Shown: in pieces, positions 1 through 12,100 of the stretch
How the letters are laid out: each line of letters begins with the position of its first letter
Position numbering within the stretch: the stretch's first letter is position 1
From: Trichoplusia ni
Taxonomy: Eukaryota; Arthropoda; Insecta; Lepidoptera; Noctuidae
Direction of reading: 5' to 3'
DNA length: 64,000 nt
Assembly: GCF_003590095.1 (NCBI RefSeq)
Contig: NC_039495.1
Location: forward strand, 3,395,589-3,459,588
Notes under the pieces: model-generated
Told to the model about the DNA's origin: nothing
The model's database searches: none
What the model saw: the letters and a program-made list of their open reading frames with translations, nothing else
Program-made: the position numbers and the translations under genes

Positions 1-3000
1 ACATGCTAGGAGTGTCCCCTCTGCTGCTAGATGCTCAGCGACATTAATCTCTATCTTGTTAAATTATAATAATTGCATCAACATTTAATAACTGCGTTTC
101 ATTACACGCATTTACCTTTTCTCGTATTAAAAGGAATTATTTTCTAGAAATTACTAACCCACTTTAAAAAAACATGGAGACGTGTAATTAATGTCAATTT
201 TATTTATAATTACGCGTCCAGCGCCGCCAGATGGCGGTATTTGCGTAAAAACGAGACCGACCATGAGCTATGTGATAATATAAATATTTCTTACAATATT
301 AGACTTTAGTATCTGTGGTACAATTTTATTATTTTAATCTATGACCGCATTCCGTTTTATGCGTATCTTTGTACTTATATGGAAGTTATATCACTGTTGT
401 CCTTATTTATAGAAACAATTATCTATGCTACATTTTTATTGCCATCTTGTGCTAAAAACGACATAATAACATACATCATGATATAAATTACTCGAAATTG
501 CTTCAAAAGGTTGTATTTCTGAATGTGAACAATCAATAGAAGGTTTTCGAAGTTACTTAGCGTGATTGTTAATCACTGTCCCATTTGATATGAGCAGGTA
601 TTCCGTGCAATTAGGCGCATTATTGTAACAATGGCGGTCGCATGCATTGTGGCCCGTCCTTGCGAACACAATGCTAGGTGACGATCTTAAGAGATATAAA
701 TAGGCACACTTCCTTGATCAGTTTAATGGTTCTAATGTATTGTGAACCATGGTTAGCGTAATTCACGTCATAATTATTGCCTAATTACTATTGTTGGAAA
801 CCTAGATTTGTTTCTACTTCAACGTGACTTTGTATCGTGACTCGTCTCATATCCGTTTCTACAATTATATAAAAAATACAAGTTGTAAAAAGCACTACAA
901 TCTTTAAAAACAACTCCAGTTGAATTACAGTAAAAATATTACTTAAAAAAGTTGAAAATCAAATTCAACTATTCATAAATATGCTTCCAAATTAAAATAC
1001 AAAGTTGATTCTTAAACCGTTTCACATTTATTTATGAGTGTAGTAATGAGTACTCTATAAACAAAAGAATTAACTATATTTGTCGAGAACAAAACGAAAT
1101 ATCGTTTTCCATTCTCTTTATCTTGTCATATTATTTGCTTACGAAGCCTGCATAGGGGCAACGCCGATGTAGAGCGGGCTGGATGCCCGAGCTCATTGTT
1201 CAACCCTTTTGAGTTATTGAGCGTAGTCTTACTCAAATCATATCGATTCTTTTTGATATTAATGTTAAGTTTTAAAAGTGTCTGAAAAAAGTATAATTAA
1301 AAAAAAGTTTGGTCAGATAAAAAATCCGCAGTTCAAAATAAGAATACCAGATTTTAAAAACCATTGTTCCGAAATTAAAGTGTTCGTTTTTTAAATTTTG
1401 TAAATGGAATGTCGACTCAAATTCGAAACATGGTAAAACTGCAGTCTTTTAATTAATTTAGTTTTTTTTTTTAATCACCTTATACAGCATGTTACTACAA
1501 AGAATGTAGAGACTTAATTATCTAAAATTGTTCGTGTTTCTCGTTACCGTATCCAGTAACACATAATCCACACTCGTTCCCCTTCTTCCATTCTATTTGC
1601 ACAACTCCTTAATGCTTTATTTCGTTTGTGTGCTTAGTCTAATTAGAAAACTCTGGATCTACTAATGGCTAATATCGAATTTTACCTCTTTTTGTTTTTC
1701 TATGTCTTCGCATTATCAAATTATGTTCTTTAGACAGCTCATACGAGTTTTAATGTAGTCTGTCGAAAAGGACGATGTAAACGGAAAATTACTGTACGTT
1801 TACGGAGAGAAATTGTTCTAACGTTCTTATTTCTTGAATTTCAATCTACACTTCCACATAATGATATTAAGTGACTTAAAGAATCTGATTTTGTTATCTA
1901 AATATAACATTTTTGTTTTTAATACATTTTTTGCTCCGTTTCACGCAAAGCAAGATTGATATTAAAGCACCTAACAATAACTCTGACAGGCACAATTCCG
2001 TCAATCTCCGGCTCGTTCCGTAAATCGGAACGTGTTCCGATTAACTCGGACGTGTTCCAAAGACAAAACACTTTAGGAAGACATCGTGCTATGCTTCAAC
2101 TGACACAACGATCTGCTATTCCGAAGATTTGAAAATAGAATGTAATAATCGTATTTCGAATTACTTTTTTTGACAGAATGTAAACTTTTTAGTGGATATT
2201 GATTTCATGATATTACAAGTATAATTATTCGTCGTCTGTTACTAAAAAAAGTCAACAAAAAAAGGTAAAGGGGGTTAAATTATTCGCTCGCGATGAGCTA
2301 GCATTTCACTTTATTTATACCCTTGATTTAAATCCAACACCTTATCGCACGAAACAGAATAACTCTTGGTGAAATTCTTGAAAAATAAACGTGATAGAAA
2401 CAAGCGATACGTAACTATAAATTAAAATAATTATCGCGCTTTTTGGGGGTAGAATGCAAGGCCTCCGCGATCAGCTGTTCGCTGCATGGGGCACGAACGT
2501 GCTAAATCGTGTTCTATTCTGACTGTTGTGATTTATTTCAAGTTTGAAAAAAGAAGACAGGGCTATTTTTGACGTTCATTTTTGATATACAATTTTATTC
2601 TAAAATCAAATTGATCTCAGATGGCCTCTTTTAAAATTCAAATTGATTCGAATATCAAGAACAAAATAAATCTTAAGGTTTTCATGCAATCTTAAAAGAA
2701 AAATAACCAGCCAGTTTCTTTCCAGCCCTCGAAAACAACCATTTTAATTGCAGCACGAGGCAATATTTTATCCATGGTATGCATTTTTTCCGAGCCCCGA
2801 CGGCGGCCGTTACTCAAAATAATCTAGGCTAGATATCGCACCCCCACGTGATGTACCGCCTCCACGGAAGAAACACGTTACACTTGATATTTTTCTTTTA
2901 ATCCCGAATGACGTCTGTACCTACGTAATTGGCGGTTATTTTCGAGTCGCGTGAGGTTGGTAGCATGCAACGTATTGTATCGGTGCTTCGTAATTTGTAA

Positions 3001-6000
3001 ATGTGTGGTCTAAAGTGTTGGAACAAATTGGTATCTTTTTTGCTTCAGTACTTATCACCCGGTATTTATGGATCTGTAAAAAGAGATAGGAAATACAAAA
3101 CATATACTGTCTAGATCATTCAACTGTACAGAATTGTACCTACATATACATAGCAGATAAGTTGGTACGGTAGCAGTACAATAATTCCCCAATAACCGCC
3201 AACACAACCCAATAGAACGTGGAAATCAAAAGAGCGACACCCCAACAGAACGAAGTCACAACCACAACGGGCGAAACTTAGTTTTCCATTCGGTTTTATA
3301 ACGCCGAACGATAGACAGGCAATAAATGAGCTCCCACAACTTATAATTGCTTCATTTCGTTGTCGACTCAAACTGAGAACTGTGCAGTTTGCATTCGGCT
3401 TGTCTGACTCGTATTTCGAAACGATAATTGGATTTGTCAATAAAAGTATCGCTGGATGTCTGACAGACTTCTAATTGTCAATAATTCGGCGAATATCAAA
3501 ATGTAGATGGTCGAAAATGTAAAGAAAAAATGGTTTAATTAAACCGTGGCGTTAGTACAAAAAGTACAATAAACGAGACGGGTATAGCTCCGTCAATCCC
3601 GCCTCAAACTCCCTCCGAGCCACAAATATCCTTCATCCAAAGTTACGTCTGTTACACGGTTCATTAAAAACTATCCTCTATTTAATACTGACAGAATCTC
3701 CGCGTAAAGTTCCCAAACACGAACTGACAACGTCGAAAAAGTAATAATCGAAATGATCACGATTCATCGCTATGTTTATCCAAACGCCACCGACGTATCA
3801 TGTCAAAAGTGCATGGACAACTTCCATGTCAGTGTTCGCCGTTAAAATATACTCCAAAAACAAATTATCAAGCCAAACTCAACCCTATACCCTACACAAT
3901 AATAGAAAAAGTCAATTCGAACAATTCGTGCTTATTAATTTTTACCATTTTCACGCCGCACGTTCGATATGACACGTGATTGATGATCGCGACGTTCATT
4001 GTCAATCAAACTGTTACTGTAAAAGCATTTGCCGAAATGTGAATATTTATGAAACACAAACGTTTGTCCCGTGCACTACGTTAAAATAATTATTTTCATT
4101 TGCCCGTTTTAATTCCGATAGATGCGATGACAGCTGAAGAGCACGTAATAAACGGGAAGCGGGAATCTTTTTGAAACTCTCGTCCAACTGTTCAATCATT
4201 CGCGTCGTTTATCATTTTTTTCCAAACGAAACGAAACTCGTCGCATCAAACTAGACAGACTATAGATGACGTAAAAAGAAGAGCTCCCGTCCCGCCGTAG
4301 AAGCTTTCCGAACGTCTTTTTGTTCATACAGTTGGTATTGCTCGCGTTCGAATTCGAAATTTGAATTTTCCCGCTTAAACGTCGGCCTAATAAATGTTTC
4401 CCGACGACTCGCGACTTTTGTAGGGTTGCCCTCCGCGGCTGGAGACAACAGGACATCATTAGAACCTATTTGTTGAGTGATTTCATGAGTATCGTTAAAA
4501 TAGCGCTATACTGCGGATATTCAGTGCGGTGTGGTATAATAAAATGACTGACATTGAGAGGCACTGCAGGTGAATACAAAACAAAAACTGATGTTTATAC
4601 GGTCCAATTAGGCGAACATTTACTTAAAAAGGTTTAATAAACAAAGCATTTCAACACATTCAAGCTAGTTTTGTTAATAAAATACGAGCAGTCAGAATAA
4701 AATGTATTTCCTTTGAGAAAAAACTGTTCCGCAGATAAAATAGGACGAATCCTGTGCAAGTCCAACACATGCCGCCCCTAAACTGTTTGACCACTTTGAC
4801 AGATCGCCAACATGAACTCTTTCTGACGTCAAAATGGCGTATTAGGTTTTTTTAGTGAGTTGTCTGTCGTCACTTCCTTTGTGATTGAGCACTGCATTGA
4901 CGCATTGTGCCCCGAATTGATTCGGTTTTGTTACTTTATTGAGTTTTCGACGATCGACGTGGTCGGCATCTTTGTTGCTTTTTCATCGATCTTGGGATAA
5001 AAGAGGTTATGGTTTTAGTAAATGGAATGAAAGTGGATTTGAGTTTTTCGTCGCTCTGTTTTATGGGAACAATGAAGAGCTTTTTCAACCCTTTTGATTG
5101 AGCTTGTAACTAGTTTTCCGTTCTTACTTGTTTCCATTTTCTACTTGGTATCATTCGACTGCATTTGGAATACTCTTTTAAAAACGTGGCTATTGTGGCA
5201 AAGGAAATTGGTGGAACAACTAGACATTGTCTTCCTAAAATCAATTCTACGTACAAATGCAATCACAAAAACGTGTTAGCATATTATCACTTATATAAAA
5301 GTAGGTGTAAAGTAGAATCGAGCATGTCTGATGGCCGGGGGCCGCGGTGGCGGATTTATGGCCAACGGCCCAACCATTTGCATCGGAAGGAAGACCGAGA
5401 ATGCGAAGCGACGCACGCAGACAGTATAGGCTGCCTTGACAACTAGGCTGAACGATTAATTGCCTTGACCGATTCTTTTTTTATACGCTGTTACTGGTTA
5501 CCTATCTTTAGGGATTTGGACTTAGCAGTTACGAGTAAAACTGTTGATAATCCTAATTTTGTTTCATAGTTATCCGTGTTCAAAATAGTTCAGCCTTGTA
5601 GATCTAATTTATCCTAACTAAAAACCACAACTAATATTCCCACGCAGGTAAATTTAAAAGAGAATGCTCGAAAATATCCCGCACCACGATAAAATAAATT
5701 GCATTATTTCCCCGTCGTCAAAGCGAGTACAGTCGGCCACATAAACAACTAACTCCGAAAAACATGAGCGAATAAACGAGCAACTAGTCTGAATGAAGTC
5801 CCGAAAAATCCCATCCAAACTTGCTAACACATGTAAATCTCACCAAATTGTGTAAAAGGTCTTTTTTAAACGATCCACGGTGCAGAGGTATCCGAGTTAA
5901 TCGGCGTCACAGTGGGGTGATCACAGACCCTGTGGGCCACGCTGTAATTATACTAAAAATGTGGTAGACTTCAATAAAAAGCTGAAACTGTGACGGGCGG

Positions 6001-8995
6001 CGGTCGAAAACATAATTGTCCATAGTAATGATTGTAGGTAATTGTGCGAGGGTTGCCCTTAACCCTTCGCTGAAGGAACAACCCTTGGATGCTGGACAAG
6101 ATGGCGGCGGGAGCGATTCTCACATGTAAGAAATATTACTCACATAAAAAGTCTAACTCACAATAAATATTCTTATTAATAAAACATTCATAAACGGACG
6201 AAAACACGATTAATGTTTTCTTTCACCAAAATTGTCGACACTTTCGTTTCATATTTCGGCCATCTTGGATTTTCCGCTGCCGCTTCTAACAAACGGCTAA
6301 GTTAATAGCGGTCAGCGCAGTCCGAATTAAGACAATAATTACTCGCGGTTCTGTCCGGCCGAATTTTCGTTTCGGCTAATACTTTTTATGGCGTCGACTG
6401 TACTATTCTGAATGAAGGGATCGTGTTTACATAGCCTTTATTAAGACATGAAGGATTACTCAAAATAGACGGAGAAAATGGACTGATTTCCTACAAAGAT
6501 CTTGAAGATTTTTATTGAGTCTGGTTATTTACAAATCCGTTCTGCCATTTACTTGTGTTCAAGGCTAGAAAAACTCGGTGTTAATACCTTGTAATTTAAA
6601 CAATAATAAATTATCATATTTATTGACCGCTCCCTAATCCCCTAAGTGCTAAAACGTAAACCAAAATAATTCTATAAAACCTTTTATTTTATTACAAATG
6701 TCATTCGAATTCCAATACCAACATTCAAAGTAAAAAAAAATGATAAGAGCAGGAAAAATACCGCGAAAACATCCATTTGACGTTGATTTGACGTTTCCAT
6801 CGTTGCCTATGTCAACATTCCAATTCGTTCTCATTATTATTCTAAATTATAATCAGAATAATGATGTTTGAAGGTCATTTGAAAGATTTTACAGTGGGTA
6901 TAAAGAGGCCGTGCATGAAAGATTATTTACAACACATCTTCAAGGCTCCATCAAAACTGACAATATTTACCGAAGTATTACTCGACTGATACGTATTAAG
7001 ATATCGAATTCAAGGTTGTTATTAATCAAGTGATTCTCAACCGTATTATAACAACGATAAAAAACATCTTCAATTAACAAAACATAGTTATTCAAACATT
7101 AAATAAATTTTATTATGTATTCCAAAAAATGTTAATGCGATCGTTCATTTATGAAAACTATGAATATTATTTTTAAATTATTGCTTTTTTGTTATATTCG
7201 TCGAAGGGAAACGGTGTTCGTTTTATTATGTTACATTGTCTAGACTTTTAATTAATTAATGATACAGGTAATTAATATTTTTCCTATTAATTTTATTTAT
7301 TGCGCGAAATATATCCTGTATTGTAGGAGTTATGTTACAAAAAGTGCTTTTTAAAGTACGCTTTATAAGGCAGTTAATAGTTATTTATACACAATTTTAA
7401 ATAGACAAAACACAGTATTCGACCTAAGAATAGACAACATCAAAAAAGTAAAACGTTACAACCCTAAAATAAACAACGTTCAATAGAATTAGTGTTCCTA
7501 AATTGAATCATCGACAATCAAATTTAGAACTCGCAATTTTAAATGACATTCTATCATTTAGTTTATTGATGTCGTTTCTAAATTCGAATCGTTCATTCGA
7601 TTATTCTTTCATAATTTATTATCTGTTCTGCAACTTTATCATGCCATTTTGAAATAATTTGAGTAACACTGATAAATTAACTGAAAACTATTGATAAATT
7701 GACGAAAACGCTAAAATCTTTGCTTCAATCGAATGATGGGAACAAGAAAAGTGTTTCCTATAGTGTTATAAGCTTGAATTGGAAAAACGGCCTCCTCAAG
7801 AAGTGGCCAGGGTCACGAGACCTGACTTCCGTCGCATCCATCTCCTCGATACGCATCTTCACGCCCGAGCGCCGGCGACACCCCACCTGACTCCAACAAT
7901 TGATATCTTCCGAAGGTCGGCTAATAACATGCTGAGAGCTATCCGACCATTACAACACAACCTCCCGACAAACTTCAAACAACTCTTAACACAAAGCAAT
8001 AAGAACTATATTATGTTCTAGTAACAGCAAAGTTTAAGTTGTCTTGTTCAGCGCTGATTTTATGAATAGATCGTCAATTGTCGAACGGAAACGCGAACTA
8101 AAATTAGTTATAAGACCTCTGTTTCTAAATAATACGATTGGAAGTTTGATTTTCATAACAACGGAGATTAATTGTTTCTTTTTGTTATCGGGAAAACCCA
8201 ATTAAGGCTACGCGTTATTAATTTTATGATGTTTAATCAACATTGTTTATAGCTAAAACGGATTTGACTAGACACGTGTAAATGATTTACGAAAAAAAAA
8301 TGCAAAATTTTACGTAATTACAAAGCAAGTTTTTAATACATAATTTACAAATAAAATTACTTGATATTTTAATACAATTTACCTAATAGTAATATAGCCA
8401 TTACAATTTAATGGCGCAATTTAAAATATTTATTTTATTATTAAAAATGGCTGACGCGTCACCGTCTTTATCGTAAGAGATTGATCTACATAATTACGGA
8501 GTTAGATGCTTTTATTGTGTTCATAGATAACATAACATAATTACATATACTTATAGCAATTAAATTCTTTAGAAAATATTTTACTGGCGACATTTTTTAT
8601 GTCGCAATGTCGTTACGACACTTAAAAACCACATCATTGGAGGAGCAGGTTAATTTGTTCTGCTACGAGATACTTCCTAACTATTTCGTTATTAGTTTGT
8701 GTTTTATAGATGGTTGCAAGGCTATATACAACAGGGTAGACTAATATATGTGGTAAATTACGTAATATCATCTTCTAAGAATGTTAAAGAACGCTCTCGT
8801 GTAATGTTGGTAGTTCTCTTTCTAAGACTTTGATTCCAAGTTCAAATTGTTAATTTGTTTTTTTTTTTATGTATTTTTGTATGCTGTCTTAAAACTCATT
8901 CTAGAATTAAAAAAGCATTTCATCGATCAAATATGTACGTATTTATCAAAAAGTTTCACATATAACCTCAAATTAAACTCTACCTCTCTTTCCAG
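1..8995. other. Non-coding sequence upstream of the first visible cut exon, probably cut intron
   Basis: No convincing exon of a recognised gene is visible. The sequence is AT-rich with stop codons in all frames. Because the exon at 8996 opens directly with an acceptor in the middle of the Cut coiled coil, more 5' cut exons must lie left of the window, so this stretch is most likely intron. It contains a CRE octamer TGACGTCA (4824-4831), two AAGATGGC/GCCATCTT motifs (6098-6105 and 6259-6266), a perfect 20-bp inverted repeat (2023-2042) and a short coding-like frame (7764-8021). The intron assignment is an inference from the gene structure. Confidence 0.6.
7764..8021 (+). other. Short coding-like open frame of unknown nature
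   Basis: An open frame of 85 codons plus stop begins directly after an AG that looks like a splice acceptor (a TAG at 7761-7763) and ends at TAG 8019-8021. It is clearly richer in GC than its surroundings, and many codons end in C or G. The predicted peptide is basic, rich in Arg, Pro, His and Leu, and has no membrane segment. I do not recognise it. It could be a terminal exon of a nested or alternative transcript, an old gene fragment, or chance. There is no ATG near its start, so it would need an upstream exon. Confidence 0.25.
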
Positions 8996-9177
8996 ATTGC
9001 ACAGTTGGTGGAAGACGTCCGCCGTCTACAGGCGTCACTGACAGCCTTACAAGAGGCGCACGCGCAACAGCTACAGAGGCTCGAAGAGAGGCTGGATGAG
9101 AAGAAGCAGCACATCGCCAGGCTGGAGGCCAGGCTCGACACCCAGAGGGACTACGATGATATTAAGAGGGAAATCAG
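8996..9177 (+). CDS. cut: cut exon: coiled-coil segment
   Basis: The exon follows a pyrimidine-rich acceptor (ctctctttccag) and ends before gtgagt. It encodes about 60 residues beginning IAQLVEDVRRLQASL and continuing with heptad-like Leu/Glu/Arg repeats, ending at DYDDIKREI. This matches the coiled coil shared by Cut/CUX proteins. The codon split across the junction (AG then C) becomes Ser with the next exon. Confidence 0.93.
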
Positions 9178-12100
9178 GTGAGTATCTGTCAAAATAACGA
9201 CAGCTTTTAGAACGAGTATTAAGGGCGTTAGAACTTAATACCAAATATGTAACAGACGGTTGTTTTAAGACAGCGTTTAAATTGAAGGATCCAAACAAGC
9301 AAACATTAGGTATTTATATCTATTAGAGGCCTGTTCCTTATAAACTTCAAGTTAGGAAGAATAAAAAGATCATGATCGCAAAAAGTCAAACTACTTTGCT
9401 GCAGTTACTTCTTAAAGAAATATTGAAAACTAAACAATTAAAGTTATCGATAAAAATTGTTACTAAATATAGATTCCCTTAAGGAGGTACATCCCTTTAA
9501 TTAACCATACAAGGTACCTTAACACAAGCACGTGTTAATAAACTTGATAACAACGTATCTCGGTCATTCACCTGCACACAGATTATATCTGTTTGTTGAG
9601 CGAGCCTTGAATGTGGCCGAGGTACTTGACGTCTACTTGGCTGTATGTGCATTTCCCGTGCGTCAGATTAGAAGAAATCAAAATGTCAACTTTGCGTTTT
9701 GACAGACGATTGTTTTTTCTTTCATTATAGGCTATATATGTATTTGCTAGACTTTTTAAAATAAAATCTAAAGGCTGGAATTAATGTTCTAGGAAACTAA
9801 CTAAACCTCTCAGAACCCAATGAATTACTTTTATGTTTAGTTATGTTATTCAATATAATTATTCTACTTTAGTATCTTGTAAAGGGGGTGGAAACAGTAG
9901 GAATAAATATTAAACATCCATGTCAACAAATCGTGCGTCCCAATTAAAGCTGTAACGGATACATATTTCTAATTAAGTGCTCCATAAAAGTCAAACCGTT
10001 TGCAATATAATCAAAGAAAATAATAATCCGACTTACAAATTAAATACATCAAAAGTTTATAGTTTCTTGATAGAAGCGAGTTTGTTCTGTCAGGGACTTA
10101 TTGCTTAAAGCAAATAGTGGAAACATGGTTTTTATCAGACTTAACTTAATGTCATCACGTATACATTAATGTAGACATTTCTGTGTGCACTGAGTGCATG
10201 TTTACTGACCCTAGCTTTGACTGATAACACCCTGCTTTGTTTTACAACGGTAATACCTTGATAACGATGTACCTTAGCTGTCATTCTTTAGAACAGATTA
10301 TAAAAGCTTCTTGAAATATTTTCTGATAACGTGCATTGAGTTCTATATTCAAAAAATAGAAGACAGCTGTTACTGTCATGTTTTCTTTTTAATTTTTGTG
10401 TGTTTAAAGTGAAAATATGTTAAAATATAAATGCTTTTTTCTCTGCTAGCTAAAGCTCGATTGCAAAGCAAAGTATATTCATCGATTGCATCATTGCTCA
10501 ATTCTCAAAATCTTCCAGTTAGTTTGTTTTCTATTTTTTACACGAGTAATCCTTCTCTAAAACTTCAAAGATTTTACAAGAAAGTTTCTAAGTTACGACA
10601 GTCCACGGCAAAACAAACAAAAAGTCTCAAATGTCAAACAAGCCAAACCAAGTGACCATGATGATTCAATCCTTGTTCAAAAACTACATAAATACACGGA
10701 ACTCCATAAAAAGTCCTTTAAGATGTGGCCTTTGGTAATTAACTGGTACTTTTGGTGCAAGCTGTCCAAACAAGGGCATGACGGCACTAAAAGTGACAAA
10801 GGGATGCGTGGGGTGCACTTTAATTACCATCGTGTCTGAGAAGTATGGGGATCCCAGTATAACGAATTGACAAGTCTTCTCTTTTTATTTTAGGACAAAT
10901 GTTTATGTAAATACAATTATTTCTTTGTAATATTGATACTGTTGTGCACTAAATCTATAATGGAACTGTAGATATCAAGTCATGAATTTTTAAAGTTCAA
11001 TATACCGATAAGAATCTAAGTCACTCACATTCCCTTATCCATACATAATAAATACATACACGAAACCAGTAACCGATCAACACATCAAGAAAGTACATAA
11101 ATTTGTCTTTTTCTTTTTGACTATTTGGTCTCCAAATACACAAGTAAACGTTTGTCACAATACATCGGCTCCCAGACTCACAGAGGAGGTCCGAACCTCT
11201 TTTTTTATTGGGACACAAATCGAGGGCCTCTTGCGAGTGTCCCGTCCACCTCGCATGCACACGCTAAACGTTCGAGATAAGGAATTTAGCAGCCCCCACG
11301 AGTTTACTCAACATATTGATACAGAAATCGCTCCCTGAGAACTTTAAAAGGTGGCTTTTTTATTTTCCTGTCCCACTAGTGGGAAAATAAATACAATTAT
11401 CGAGGGATGTTAATATCTTGACGCGATAGTCGAATGAATGGGATATTGTTTTGTTCTTGTCCAAAAAATATGCCTTGAGAAGGTTTTTTGCCGTTTAGAA
11501 TCATGGGTAGCGATTCTACCATATTTTAACATCTTCAGTAAACATTGCACCATCGATGCTTTCCCACGTGTTGGAGTAATCAAGCGATCAGTCAACATCC
11601 AACAAGATCTATCACCTGCGATGATAACACAAATTAGCGCTCACGACAAACTTCCCCATTGTAATCGTCTGAACCACCGGATGCTGGAGATTCACAAGTT
11701 AAGGCTCCAATATAGATTACTTTAGCAAACTTAGGAATCCAATCAGGATATGTTCTTGGTGGTTTTATTAACTGGTGGACTGTTATTTGTCGTTCAATGC
11801 TGATAAGCGGAAATGCATTTTGAGATGTTTTGTTCTTAGTCACGCAAATATTGTAAGCTTCAAATTTGCTTGCTTTAGCCACTTCTGAATATCTGAATTA
11901 TTATTGTTTTCCGGTTTGCTGATGAGTACATCATTCCATGTACCATTTAGAGCCACAATGAAGCCATCAAAGAACCACTCAATCTATTTATAACCAATGT
12001 TTTGAGCAGTTTAATGTGCTGCCTTAACCAATACGGTGTCATACCGGCGGCGCCTTTGATCCGCCGTCAAAGATCACATCAGAGGCACCGACATTGCGAC

